This document shows, piece by piece, positions 1 through 11,832 of a stretch of 64,000 bases of DNA. The stretch is taken from positions 7,254,001 to 7,318,000 of the forward strand of contig BSBN01001687.1 in assembly GCA_027924645.1 (NCBI GenBank), written 5' to 3'. Below the pieces are notes generated by a model. It did not search any database. It was not told the DNA's origin and saw only the letters and a program-made list of their open reading frames with translations. Numbering within the stretch: the stretch's first letter is position 1; the number at the start of each line of letters is the position of its first letter. Made by a program: the position numbers and the translations under genes. Source of the DNA: Cunninghamia lanceolata (taxonomy: Eukaryota > Streptophyta > Pinopsida > Cupressales > Cupressaceae).

Positions 1-231
1 AAAATGTTCAATAGTTGTTCCACACCTTCTGGGAAAAATTTTAGGTCAATCTGAGCTCAATCGAAGGACTTACTAAAAATAGTAAGTCTCGCTATTTTTA
101 TCTTGTTTGGAAACTTTTGGAAACTTTGAAAGTTCCAGACCATTATCCAAGATAAAGGGTATTCAAAAATACCAAAACTAGGAAGAATAGTAATCTTTCA
201 AAGTTGCAAGGTTGAGACACTTTTCTTAACA
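1..231 (-). repeat. Copia-1 3' LTR (partial)
   Basis: This stretch aligns with 5268-5498 almost base for base, including the block around AGGTCAATCTGAGCTCAATC and the run TTGCAAGGTTGAGACAC. It ends TTCTTAACA, which is TGTTAAGAA in element orientation. Only the first 231 bases of a roughly 1,019-bp LTR are in view. Confidence 0.93.
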
Positions 232-245
232 TTCTCCCACTTGTC
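232..245 (-). other. Copia-1 polypurine tract
   Basis: On the minus strand this reads ACAAGTGGGAGAAT immediately before the LTR start TGTTAAG, the usual purine primer for plus-strand DNA synthesis in copia elements. Confidence 0.8.
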
Positions 246-285
246 AAACACCTTGCAAGAGCAAAGGGAGAATCAACACCATGAT

Positions 286-3200
286 TTAATTGCTAGGGGC
301 CAAGAGGCCCATAGACTCTGAAGACCATCTGAACTTCTCTATTCTCATAGGTTTTGTCGAGGAATCTACAACATTCATCAAAGTATCAACTTTCTCCAAG
401 TTTACCTTCCCATCCTCTACCATGTCATGAACAAAATGGTACTAGACATCAATATGCTTAGTCCTTGTGTGGAAAGTAGGATTCTTCGCCAAACATATGG
501 CACTCTGACTGTCACAACAAATAGTAATCTTCCCTACATCAAAGCCAACATTAGAACACAATCTCTTAAGCCAAATGACTTCTTTACAAGCATGCATTGC
601 TGCCATGTACTTAGCTTCAATAGTGGACAAAGTGACCACAAGTTGCCATTTACTCATCCAAGTTATAGCACCACCAAATAGAGTGAACACATAAGCACTG
701 GTGGATCTCCTGCTGTCAATGTCACCTGCCCAATCTGAATCCACAAATTCAAGAATAAAAAGTGAATGTCAAGGTCCTATAGGATAACCATGAAAACATA
801 AGGAATACTCGGAAGTACCTTGCAAATATCTAAACACTCTCTTAACTACATCCCAATGTACCTGTCCAGGATTAGCCATAAATCGACTAAGAACTCCCAC
901 TACTTGGGCAATGTCTGGTCTTGTATAGACCATCGCATACATCAAACTGCCAACCGCACTAGCATAAGGAACTTTGCTCATATCCTCTATCTCAGAAGAA
1001 GACTTTGGACAATCTTTAATAGATAACTTTGTCCCCATTGTAACAGGAACAATCAAAGGTCTACAATCCATCATGTTGAATCTATCCAACACAGTGTTAA
1101 CATACTTACTCTAGCCTAACCAAAGTTTTATGTTTTCTCTGTCTCTTATGATCTCCATCCCCAGAATGTACCGAGCTACCCCTAGATTTTTCATCTCAAA
1201 TTGTGCTGACAATTGAGACTTCAAATCATAAATCAAACTTTTACCATTCCCAATCAATAACATATCATCGACATATAATGCAATAATGAGAATGCAATCA
1301 TTGTCAAACTTGTAGTAAACACAATGATCTGATTTCAATCTTTGAAATCCAATACTCAACACAAAGACATCAAACTTCTAGTACCACATCCTAGGAGACT
1401 GTTTCAAACCATACAAAGACTTTTTCAACTTGCAAACCAGATTTTCTTTACCTTTCACCACGTAGTGCTCTCGCTGTGACATATAGATTTCCTCCTCCAA
1501 GTCACCATGAAGGAATGTTGTCTTCACATCCATCTGTTCCACTTCTAGATCATACACTGCTGCAAGAGATAACAAGAACTGAATAGATGTCATCTTTGCA
1601 ACGGGAGAGAAAATTTCACCATAGTCAATTCCCTCCACCTGAGAATACCCCTTCGCAACCAATCTAGCCTTATATTTCTCAACACTGCCATCTACACCAA
1701 ATTTCTTTTTGAACACCCATTTACATCCAACAAGTTTTCGTCCTTCAGGAAAAGGCACCAAGTCCCAAGTATTATTCTTTTCCAAAGAAGGCATCTCCTC
1801 TGCCATGCCCTCCTTCTAGGAACTTGCATCTTTCATAGCCATAGCCTCTTTCACAGTTCTAGGCTCATCAATGTTAGAAATCAAAGCAAAAATACAACTG
1901 GAATCATGCAATGAATAACCAAACCTATCAGGTTGCTGCCTTATCCACGTGGACCTCCTCAAAGGTTGAGGTTGAGGTTCTTCATCTTCTTCTAAACTTT
2001 CAGAGCTACTAGAGCTCTCCTCATTATCAGGTCTAATAGATGTTTTTGGTTCAACTTTCTCAGGGGTGGAAGGAAGCTGAACCACATCATCTTTCTTCTC
2101 TTCTTTCTCTGGCTGCAAGACAACAAAAGAAGGATTGAGCTCTCTGAAGATCACACTTCTTCTATACATAACTCTCTCAACTGCTAGATCCCAAATCGTG
2201 TCCCCTTTCACACCAATGCCATAACCGATGAAGATACACTTTACAGCCTTGTTCTCCAACTTAGACCCCTCCTTAGGCACATGTGCATATGCCTCACAAC
2301 CGAATAATCGAATGTGTCTTAATGAAGGCTTTTTACCAGACCATACCTCCATAGGTGCCTTATCAATGAGTGCTGATGTAGGAGACCTGTTAACCAAGTG
2401 ACAAGCAGTAGCAACAGCTTCAGCCTAGAACTTTTGTTCAAGACCAGCTCCAGTTAGTATACTCCTTGCCCTCTCCATCAACATTCTATTCATCCTCTCT
2501 GCAACTGCATTCTACTGAGGGGTATACGGAGTTGTCTTGTGCCTCTCAATCCCCTGTTCTTTACAGAACTTGTCAAAATCTACTGAACAAAACTCACCAC
2601 CATTGTCAGTCCTCAAACACTTAATCTTTCTATCCTTCTGATTCTCTACAAGAGCCTTGAACTCTTTGAATCTATTAAAGACTTCAGATTTATTTCTAAG
2701 GAAATACACCCATGTCCTTCTACTGTAGTCATCAATGAATGAAACAAATTAAATAGATTTTGAAATTGAATGAACATTAACAGGACCAAACACATTAGAA
2801 TGAATCAAGTCCAACACCTCAAAAGATTTATGAGAACTTGAATAAAACTAAACACGGTTTTATTTTCCATAAATGCAATGTTCACAGAAATTTAACTCAA
2901 GGTTACAATCATTCATACCCTCAACAAGATTTTTCTTTTTTAGGGTCCTCAAACCCTTTTCACCAATGTGACCAAGCCTTTGGTACCATAACATTGTCTT
3001 CTTAGCTAGAAGTTTCATCTCCATAGAATGAGCACCCTTAAGTACCCAAAAACCACGACCATCGGAAGTAGATGCAACAGTATTTTTTGCTGCTGGTTCC
3101 AATGGTGAGGATGAAGACTCTGAATCTCTCTTCTTCAAAATAAAGGCACTATTGCACTAAACTACACATGCATCAAGCTGAAACAGAGTGCTAATCCGAA

Positions 3201-4359
3201 CACCCTTAGCCAACACCATAGATCCTCTAGTCATCTTGCATTCTCCATTCAAGAAAACAACCTGCACACCCACATCATTCAATTTACTTACAAAAAGAAG
3301 GATCCATGTCAAACCAGGGATATGTAGAACACCATTGATTCCCTTTACTCATCCATCAGCGAATCAAATCAAGACTCTTCCATTGCCAACAATCTTTAGG
3401 AGAGAGTCGTCACCTAAGTACACCTTTCCACCATCGTATTCTTCATACTTCGAAAACCAGCCCCGATGCGAGGTCATGTGAAAAGATGCACCAGAGTTAA
3501 TAAGCTACACATCTTCAGATGCATGTGTTTCCAAGGTAGCAACAAATGCTTCACCTTCATCCTAAGATGACTTGTCAAAATCTGAATCATAGTTCTTCTT
3601 TTTCTTTTTCTCCTCCTTGCACTCCTTTTGGAAGTGACCAGGTTTACCGCAGTTCCAACATAGGGCCTTGGACTTTCGAGGAGACTTAGATCTCCCACGG
3701 GATTTGGATTTTCCTTTTTCTTCCTTCTTCTTATCCTTTTTCTTTCCCTTCTCTTTAGATCTACCACAAACCGCAAGAGCCTCCTTAGCTAATTCAACAG
3801 ACTTTCTCTGCATCTCTTCAGACAATAGCGAAGAAACCACTTCATCCATCTTGAAGGTGGTAGTGGTACTCCCAATGGCCATAACAAGGTGGTCCCATGC
3901 ATCTGGTAAGGAACATAGTAATGTCATACATAGATCCTCCTTCTCCATTTTCACACCAATAAAAGTCAACTGGACAACAAGCATATTGAATGTACTAAGG
4001 TGATTAGCGACAGATCCTCCATCTTCCATCCTCAGAGAATACAATTTATTTTATAGGAATAACTTTTTCACCAAGGATTTAGCCTTATAAACATCTCCAA
4101 GCTTCTTCTAAAGTTCCTTTGTAGTCTTCTCTTCATGGATATTCAGGAGCACCGAATCAACCAAACAGATTCTTATCAAACCCTTAGCTTTTCGATCTTT
4201 GAGATCCCAGTCTTCTTGAGACATTATTGATGGTTTTGTACCAGATACGACTTCCCATAAATCCTGATCTACAAGCATGTCCTCCATTTTGAGTTTCCAC
4301 AACTTGAAATTACTGCCATTAAACTTCTCTATCTCAAACCTCCTAGATGTGCTCGCCAT
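286..4359 (-). pseudogene. Copia-1 gag-pol polyprotein, nonsense-ridden
   Basis: One continuous frame of 1,358 codons from the ATG at 4359 to a TAA at 286, with no frameshift seen but about sixteen internal stops, nearly all TAG. Gag N-terminus is at 4108-4359; the gag core and a CCHC zinc knuckle (CWNCGKPGHFQKEC) are at 3619-3660 inside 3562-4044. The protease motif near 3480-3505 reads INSGAS, so the catalytic Asp is Asn. The HHCC integrase finger is at 2860-3138 and the DD-E core at 1816-2760 (DNGGEF and VAERMN visible). RT spans 1111-1806, with YVDD at 1264-1275 after a stop. RNase H and the C-terminus are at 286-1092. Non-functional as it stands. Family placement is secure. Confidence 0.93.
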
Positions 4360-4464
4360 CTCTTACCTGCAACAAAGATTTCAAAATCCTCTACACAAGC
4401 TTCCTCTCAAATGAAGATCAGCTCAAAAAACCCTCTACCCAACAACTAGAACTAAAGGTGATCA

Positions 4465-4478
4465 GGCTGTAATACCAA
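4465..4478 (-). other. Copia-1 primer-binding site
   Basis: The minus strand reads TTGGTATTACAGCC directly inside the 5' LTR. It is a degenerate match to the initiator-Met PBS (TGGTATCAGAGC) that is intact in Copia-2. Confidence 0.75.
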
Positions 4479-4479
4479 C

Positions 4480-5498
4480 TGAAAGCAAGCAAGGAACATG
4501 GAAAACGCTTCCTACATTGATCTACTGAGGAAAGGTTTATGCAAATTTCAACTTTTACAATTACAGGTTAAGATGCACATTAACAGAAAGATAATAACAA
4601 CTTCCAAATGCAAACACAAAACTCACAACACAAGATATATGTGGGAAAACCCTTTCAGGTAAAAAACCCCACACTCCAAATCCACCCAATATATTATTTA
4701 GGAATCACGAAGATTACAATATACTTGCAGAGAAAGCTTTTACAAGAATATATCCAACCAGAGATCCAAGAGGTAATTTGACATCTATAAGATTCTTACA
4801 TACAACCTCCATCTCAAGCTCCTGATATATAGGAGATACAATATAGTAAACTGCCAATGGTAATTACAAAACCATGAGCTAAAACCACCCAAAAGTGATG
4901 CCCAAATTATCTCCAATCAAAGATGCCTTGTGATGCACCAAAACACACACCAACATGTGTAACTCTCCCCTTTACAGCTCTTTTATGTGTCCAACACGTT
5001 TTTACATTTCCCAAAAACAAAAGGTCCAACTTCTGGAGGTCATAACTTTTAATCCGGGTGTCTGATTGACGAACCATTTAATGCGTCAAAAAACTCGTGA
5101 AGAGATCTATCATCCTATAACCTACTACATTGGTTATGACCATTTTCAGGATGTTTAGAGAAGTTTCAATTCCGGTAATTGAGTTCAAAACTTTTTTTTT
5201 GGTAGTTTCAAAAAATAGAAACTTTAATATCTCACGATCCATAAATGATCTTGAGATGAAACTTACCTGAGATGTTCACTTAGTTGTTCCGCACCTTCTA
5301 GAAAATTTTAGGTCAATCTGAGCTCAATCGAAGGACTTACTAAAAATAGTAAGTCTCTCTATTTTTAGCTCATTTGGAAACTTTTGGAAACTTTGAAAGT
5401 TCTAGACCATTATCCAGGATAAAGGGTATTCGAAAAGACCAAAACTGGGAAGAATAGTAATCTTTCGAAGTTGCAAGGTTGAGACACTTTTCTTAATA
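4480..5498 (-). repeat. Copia-1 5' LTR
   Basis: A 1,019-bp LTR, from TATTAAGAA (first base changed from the TGTT seen in the other copy) to TTTCA in element orientation. It contains no coding sequence. Its outer 231 bases pair with the left LTR. It contains two TTTGGAAAC-type short repeats and a TACTAAAAATAGTA palindrome present in both copies. Confidence 0.9.
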
Positions 5499-5856
5499 GT
5501 TGTGCGAATGCGACTTTTTGCTCAAATATGTCCGGATCCTGTAATTTCTGTAAAACTCCAAATTTGATTAGGGTAAATGATTCAACCAATAATGATAAAA
5601 TCTCTAATAATCTATGTAGATGGATTGCTTGGATCAATACCCTATATACTGCAACACAAAGACCCAGATCTAGCTAATTGATGTGATTAGATCAAAGACA
5701 AATTAGAAAACCCTAAATAAAACTAGATTAGGGATGACACAAACACCTAGGGTTAGCAAATAAACCAACTTGCAACCCAAAACTTGATACAAAAAATAAG
5801 CTAAAATCCCTAAAAGACCCTGCAAGGACAGAAAAACATGAATAAAACCCCTAAAT

Positions 5857-6020
5857 GACCAGATGCGAGCCGTTGTCAATCAAACGTGACTTCCTGAAGA
5901 CCAAATGCGACCAGGGATAGCGCAAACGTGATTCTTTGTGGATTAACTGTGGCCAGGGATAACACAAACATAATTTTCTGTCATTCAAGTGCGACGATCT
6001 ATGGACCAAATGGGCTCTGT
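5857..6020 (-). repeat. 42-bp (14-codon) degenerate tandem repeats in Gypsy-A leader
   Basis: On the minus strand, units of exactly 42 bp follow one another, anchored on CACGTTTGCGCTATCCCTGG. A full unit reads QLIHKESRLRYPWS in one open frame (5851-6093), followed by HLVFRKSRLIDNGS and a partial HLV. Three units are clear, with partial ones on each side. The period is a multiple of three, so the frame is kept. Whether it is translated is unknown. Confidence 0.7.
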
Positions 6021-6074
6021 GTATCCAAACTTCATAAAAACTTTCAAAAATGAAAATGTTAATCAAGGACATGG

Positions 6075-6092
6075 GTCCCACCGGGTGTGCCA
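6075..6092 (-). other. Gypsy-A primer-binding site
   Basis: The minus strand reads TGGCACACCCGGTGGGAC just inside the LTR. It is one base different from the Gypsy-B site, and the change (CG to CA) is what CpG deamination would give. Confidence 0.75.
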
Positions 6093-6095
6093 AAA

Positions 6096-7111
6096 TGTGT
6101 ATGCAAGAAAAATTAGGTTTATAAGATCAAGCATTACAAATCAAACCTAACCCTACCACCTTCAAAGAATCCATCTAAATGACACAAAATGAATGCAAAT
6201 CAAAAGTAAATTCACCTAGATTGCTTGATTCCTTGGTTGGATTGTATATTGCTTCTCAATAGTGAACAAGCATGGCTGCCATAGCTGCAATGATAATGGA
6301 TGATATGCTCAAAGTGCTCAATGAATACTCAATATGCATAGGATGATAATCTGGATGCTTTCAAGATTGTGTGGGATGATCATGAAATGAGGTGAGAGTG
6401 TGTTTATATAGATCTCTACTAAGATTGATCAACGGTGGAGATTAGGAGGCTACATGAATGGCTGAGATTGAATAAGAAGATTAGATGAATGTGTACAAGA
6501 CAAGTGTCCATAAAAAAAGCTTTTATTAAATGATTGTAGTTGGTTTGTTGGTAATACTAAAATTGACTTTCTTAAAATAGAGTGCTTTTCTATTTTAAGG
6601 ATTAGATGATGTGGATGATTGATTTTAGAACCAATTAAATCATTTTTGTATTTGATTTAGGATAGGCCCTATCTTGTACACATAGAAGAATGTGATAAGA
6701 TAAGAAGATGATAAGATAAAAACAAATTAAATAAATAAATTCATTTAATTTATTTTTAAATAATAGAGGAAAATGTTAAATTTAGAGTGAAAATAAATTA
6801 AAAAATAAATTTATTTAATTTATTTAGATGATGAGAAGATAAATAAATAAAATATGGATTTTATTTATTTATAAGACGAATAATGAAATAATTAAACAAT
6901 TAAAGATTGCTTAATTATTGATAAAAATAGAATGAAAATAGATGATAATGGATGAAATTAATTAAATAAATATAATTTATTTAATTAATGAGATAAAAGG
7001 GGTGGTTTAGAGGAAAATAGTTGTTTACCTTTGTGATGAAATCGACATATGCAAGGTGAATGATGTGACAAATTGACAATATTGAAAAGGGGTCAATTTT
7101 GGGTGTCTACA
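6096..7111 (-). repeat. Gypsy-A 5' LTR
   Basis: A 1,016-bp block with TG...CA ends: TGTAGACACCC at 7111 and GCATACACA at 6096 in element orientation. The outer third (about 6700-7000) is very AT-rich, with repeated TTTATTTAAT-type words. No gene is seen. The partner LTR is outside the window, so the right border depends on the LTR-like terminus and on the start of an unrelated open frame at 7112. Confidence 0.75.
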
Positions 7112-8752
7112 ATAATGATCAAGACCACAAAGGCATTCATCACAAAGGTATTTGGCCTTAACCTTGCTGCAAACAAAAAGATTGATTTCAACATCCTAAA
7201 AGATGAATACAAAAGAGCTCGGCATGCATATAGAGTATTCAAGTTGCCTAAGCACAGAGCAAGGGGAATTGATGGAAAGTTAATTAGATTATCAGACAGT
7301 AAAGAAGAGCCTTTTGATGTTTCACAATTCATGCATTACTTTGTAAAGACTTACCACACTCTATGCCATGTACTGGGAAGAGATGCATTGGATAAGATTC
7401 CAGTTCCTATGATGATGTTAGCTGCAAATGTACAAGATATTTCAACTACTGAGGCATTTGATTATGCAACATATGTAGCAGATAAGATGCATGATCAACT
7501 GGTGAAAATTAAGAACAATCTGTATGTTGAAGATGCAATGGTGGAATTTAAATGGTATTCAATTATGTGCCATATGCTTTTGTATGTTGGAATCGGGTTG
7601 TGGCATAAAGATTTATGTGTGAGAGAGCAAGATAAGGATGGTATTCTTCTCACTGTCCAATTATGGACTCATTTGTTAGATGTGCATTGTGAAGGTTTAG
7701 ACTATGTGATCTTTGAAGAATATTTTGTGAGAAGGTTGCTGAAATTTATGGAGCCTGAAGGTGAAAGGGTTCCAAGGGATGTATTAGATTTTCTGAGACC
7801 ATTTGAGAGAACCCCTGAGCTGGGAATTCAACATAATTAGGGAGATTGGTTCCTACACACTCACACTACTTGCATTAGATTTTATGGGAGAAAAGTTGCC
7901 CCATACATACTGCCAAAATATGTGCCAAGAAGAATTACATAGTTGGAAATCATCAGGCAATTGAATGAGTCAAAAAAGGAGCATTTGAGATTGCATAAGA
8001 AAGGATCTTTTTTCCCTACTGCTACAAAGTTTTCTGATTTTTGGGCTACAAACAAAGATGCTCTAGATCAAATTGATTTAGTATTGGAAGTTTACAAGAT
8101 GGAGTTTTAGGACCCAAGGGTGTTTGATGCAGAGGGTTTCATAAACAGGGTAAGACTTGGCATCAAAAGGCCACAATTCACCCATCAGGTCCTGTTTGAG
8201 GAGGATATAGTAAGGAACTACTCCACTATGGATGAAATTCATTTCTGGAGAAAGATATGGTAGGCAGTGATGGAAGGGGAAAGAATGAGGAAAAATCTAA
8301 ATCCTGCATATCCCGGGGCATTTGCAGATGAGAATGATCCGATAATAAGAATCCAGAAAATTTTTGCCAATGCAGAGAATTTGATTGAAAGTGCTCCCGC
8401 AAGTGAAGAGAGACCTACATATGATCCAAGGGGTATAGTCAAGCCATATAGAAGAAGAAATGAGTCTCCTAATTCACCTCTGGCCAAAAAGTTGAAAATC
8501 ATTGACTTGGAGCATGAAGAAGAGATAGAGTTTGTGGACTTAGAGTTGGAAACTAATGAACAAGAACAAGAAATTTATCAACACGTGAATTCACCTGAGA
8601 GAATAAGGACTTATGCCCCTCCAGATAATAGGTTGGCAAGGTCACTTTCTAGTGACCAGATAGATATAGAGGACATCAAAGTGCTCGCTTGCTCACAATT
8701 TTTAGAAGATGGTGCCTTTGTTAATAACTCTGAGTTTAAGGGGAATGTGTTG
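7112..8752 (+). pseudogene. ORF-A part 1: long unrecognised protein, 547 codons
   Basis: One reading frame covers all 1,641 bases between the Gypsy-A LTR and the Gypsy-B insertion, with no frameshift and only four stops, all TAG (7838, 7940, 8108, 8261). The ATG at 7115 is probably not the true start, because Gypsy-A interrupts here. The N-terminal 250 residues are globular-looking, with Trp/His-rich stretches (WYSIMCHMLLYVGIGLWHKD). The last third is charged, with EHEEEIEFVDLELETNEQEQ. I do not recognise a family. The frame continues after the insertion at 31113. It could be the main protein of an unclassified retroelement or a captured gene; lack of introns favours the former. Confidence 0.7.
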
Positions 8753-8878
8753 TGTTGTGCAAATTTTTGCACTCCATTTCAAAATTTTCAACATGTTTCA
8801 TATTTGTAAGGATTCAGGTTTTGTTATCCTCCAGGGATGATTCATAGATACAGATGTAGATTCTCCTAATTACAAGTG
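8753..8878 (+). repeat. Gypsy-B 5' LTR, outer 126 bp
   Basis: Starts TGTTGTGCAAATTTTTGCAC and matches 28438-28560 closely. Copia-2 inserted here, with the TSD AAGTG at 8874-8878 repeated at 22909-22913. The left piece carries a few extra bases before the TSD relative to the other LTR. Confidence 0.9.
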
Positions 8879-10099
8879 TGTTGCAAGTATGGGCCCAACC
8901 GATGTTCTCATTGATGCCAACACACTCATGTTACATTAATGAGGAGGATTAGATTAGCTGTGTGCTGAGGATATTGAGAAAATCAGTCTCAATCAGGAAC
9001 AGTGAAGAACAATGATGACAAGAAGGTAAAAGTCCTCAATAGGTTAAGGATCAAAGGATGCGGTTTAAAGGGTTTGTAGATATAAGTCTTGAGATGCTCC
9101 AGTCAAGTTTTCAGAGGTCCGCATAAAGATCTGAAGAAGTTATGGTCACTCAAGTAGAACTGGTTCCGGCAAGTGTCAGAGGTGACAGAGTGCCTCAGAT
9201 AGGTCCGGTGAGATCTGGAATTTCATTATCCTATTCTGCAGATTTGAGGGAGTGTTGAGGACGTTCTTGTGAAGTATCAACTAGATTGGTTCGTGGGTTG
9301 AAGGTCCAGAAGAGTCTATTCATTTGTGACAATGATGACAAACTGTGTTCCTAAAGCTCTAGATGAAGGAGAGAAGAATTCCAGTAGGATGATGAAGTGC
9401 GGATGTTCTTGGTGATTCAGGGAAGGTTATGATGATCGTTGGATCATGTCCAATTCATGTTGGTGGTCCGCATTTGAAGAATAACCATGAATATTGGTGT
9501 TCTTCTTGAGACTAGCTGACCAGATGTATTACACGTCTTGCAGATGTTCTTATAGGTGTTTTCCTACTTAGATGATTGTTCCTAAGTTGATGCCTTGTAT
9601 AAATAAGGGATTGTGAAGTCATTTTGAAGTGTGTGTGTGGTGATGAGTGTGTGGTAGCGAAGAGACGTGCGAAAGGCAGAATAGAAGTATTGAGCTTAAA
9701 TGGAACTAATTCAAGCATGCTAAAGATGCTATTCTCCAATTCATAAAGGTGATACTTATTCTTTTGTAGATAGTATGTCTCTTGTAGGCAGTGAGCCTCT
9801 TGTGAGTAGTGTGCTCGGGTAGTGAGCCCTAATTGGCATGTGCCATTTTGTTCTTTCTATTCTTCTAACAGAGAATACATTCTTGGGTTAATCACCCCGT
9901 GGTTTTTCCCTTAACCGGGTTTTCCACGTCAAAACCTTGGTGTCTTATGTGTTGATATGTTTCTGCTTTTGAGTTGAATGCATTATGGTTCATGATTAAT
10001 ATTCTGCTAAATCACTAGAGAAGATTTAAGTGTTTTAATTGAGAAAGTTTTGCACAACTGATTCATCCCCCCTCTCAGTTGTGTGCCCTAAGTCTAATA
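8879..10099 (+). repeat. Copia-2 5' LTR
   Basis: A 1,221-bp LTR running from TGTTGCAAGTATGGG to GTCTAATA, paired with 21667-22908. A TATAAATA box lies at 9598-9605 after GCCTTG, with transcript start expected just downstream. No gene is seen; open frames here are LTR sequence. Confidence 0.93.
9598..9605 (+). promoter_or_regulatory. TATA box in Copia-2 5' LTR
   Basis: TATAAATA, conserved at the same place in the other Copia-2 LTR (22404-22411) and in both Copia-3 LTRs (12325-12332 and 18106-18113, minus strand). Conservation across four LTRs supports a core promoter role. Confidence 0.7.
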
Positions 10100-10100
10100 A

Positions 10101-10115
10101 TTGGTATCAGAGCTA
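10101..10115 (+). other. Copia-2 primer-binding site
   Basis: TTGGTATCAGAGCTA follows the LTR after one base. It is an intact match to the initiator-Met PBS used by most plant copia elements. Confidence 0.88.
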
Positions 10116-10156
10116 AGTTCCTCTAAAAGGAGCTTAACCACTTGAGGAGATCCAGG

Positions 10157-11832
10157 ATGTCGTCATACAAGAAGGATAGTCCGAAGTTTGATGGAACCAA
10201 CTTTTCTCTTTGGAAAGGTCACATGAAATGTCACTTACAGTGTATGGGAATGGCGTACTGGTCCATGGTCACTAAAGCGTATGTACCTCCACAAGGTGGT
10301 CCGACAACCCTAAATGAAATCACAGATGCTGAAAATAATCTGCGGACCAAAGAGGCTCTTCTAAGTGCATTAACTAAATTAGAGCTCTCAAATGTTATTG
10401 ACCTACCAACTGCTTATGAGATCTAGATTAAACTGGAACTTCTGCATGAAGGAGATGAGTATGTTAAATATGCAAGGTTACAAAGTCTAAAAGGGAAATT
10501 TGAAAAACTGAAGATGAGAGATGATGAAAATATTACCACTTTTATGCTAAGAGTGAATGAGCTAGTTTGTGGAATTAGAAATTCTGGTGCATTCTTGGAT
10601 GAAAATGAAATTGTTGGTAAAACTCTCAGATCCCTTCCTGCCTCTTACAAAATCAAGGTTGCTTCCATTGATGAATTCAGAGCCCATACAACTATCACAA
10701 GAGACCAATTGGCTAGCAAACTGGCTGCTTTTGAAATGACTGAATTTGGAGATGATCCCCCCAAAACTAAATCTACATTCAAAGCCAATGCCTCTGTGAA
10801 AGGTAAACAAGGATTTGATCCGGGAGAGAACTCATCAAGGAAATTGTCATGGTATGAAAAAGCAAGAAAAGACCTGGAAGAAGAAGAAGTAGAAACTGCT
10901 CAACTTGAAGCCCTCATTGCAAAGAGACTGCCAAGAGGATCTGGTAAGTATGAAGGAAAATTGCCTTTTAAGTGTTTTAACTGCAATAAGATTGGTCATT
11001 TTGCCTCAAGATGTCTGGAAAGATTTTCAAAGCCAAATCCTTACAGATCAAGGTTCCAAAAGAATTGTTACTATGTTCATGAAGAATATGATAATGAAGG
11101 AGTAACAGATGATGAATCAGAGACAGGAAATAAATCCGGAAGTGAATGCGTGTTTATTGCCATCAAGGAAGAAGAACCAATATCCTCTGTATCTATCAAT
11201 CATAAAGTTGTAGAAAGAGCTCTAGCTGCCCAAGTTGAAGAAAAGAATGATTGGGTCATTGACAGTAGTTGCTCTCACCACATGACAGGTGAGAAGAATA
11301 AGTTCATAGATTTGGAAAGGTATGAAGAAGGAGTGGTGAAGTTTGGTGATAATTCTACTGGCAGAATCAGAGAAAGAGGAACTATTTCTTTTGATGGAAG
11401 AAACAAAACTGGTAATGTACTATATGTTGAAGGTTTGAAGCACAATCTTCTCAGTGTTGGACAGTTGGTGGACAAAGGCTATGATCTCTGATTCAAGGAT
11501 GGAAAATGCAAAATCTTTGAAAGAGCCAGAACAGAGATTACATCTGGCACTCAAACTAAAGGTAATATCTTCCACTTGGTTGGTACTGGTAAAAGATGCT
11601 TATTTGTTCAAGTTGATCAGAGTTGGTTATGGCATAGAAGGATGTGTCATGTGAATTTTGATAATATCATCAAGATAAGCAATACTCAGGCTGTAAGAGG
11701 TCTTCCAAAATTGGTGAAACCTACTAACAGGTTGTGCAAGGAATGTCAGTTGGGTAAGCTGAGCAGAGTCACATTCAAAAGCAAGGAACTTTCTTCTACC
11801 AGATTATTGGACCTAGTTCACACTGATCTTTG
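10157..11832 (+). pseudogene. Copia-2 gag, protease and integrase N-terminus (5' part of polyprotein)
   Basis: The frame is uninterrupted by indels from the ATG at 10157 to the Copia-3 insertion; two stops occur (TAG at 10424, TGA at 11489). The start was chosen at the first ATG after the PBS, reading MSSYKKDSPKFDG. The gag zinc knuckle CFNCNKIGHFASRC is at 10973-11014. The protease site reads VIDSSCSHHM, with Ser in place of the Gly of the DSG triad kept in Copia-3. The HHCC integrase finger (LWHRRMCHVNFDN to CKECQLG) is at about 11625-11760. The frame breaks within DLC at the TSD and resumes at 18859. Confidence 0.92.

Larger units (their letters stand above)
1..5498 (-). mobile_element. 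Copia-1: Ty1/copia LTR retrotransposon, outer end cut by window
   Basis: Domain order read on the minus strand is gag, protease, integrase, reverse transcriptase, RNase H, which defines Ty1/copia. The two LTR copies match (1-231 and 4480-5498), with a PPT inside the left copy and an initiator-Met-type PBS inside the right copy. LTR termini read TGTT...TTCA in element orientation. Coding wording such as YVDDM in RT and a VAERMNR integrase motif resembles the Tnt1/Tork group (family knowledge). The left end lies outside the window, so the TSD cannot be tested; the five bases right of the element are GTTGT. It is inserted in the leader of Gypsy-A. Confidence 0.93.
5499..7111 (-). mobile_element. 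Gypsy-A: 5' end of a minus-strand Ty3/gypsy-like element
   Basis: Only the 5' LTR (6096-7111), PBS (6075-6092) and about 580 bp of leader are in view. The rest lies beyond Copia-1, outside the window. Assignment to gypsy rests on the LTR start TGTAGACACCC (common in plant gypsy LTRs, family knowledge) and on a PBS shared with the gag-bearing Gypsy-B and Gypsy-C. The second LTR is not in the window, so the TSD and age are untested. Confidence 0.75.

Noticed and set aside
3188..4003. Plus-strand open frames over Copia-1 gag and protease
   Set aside because: Antisense shadows of the copia polyprotein.
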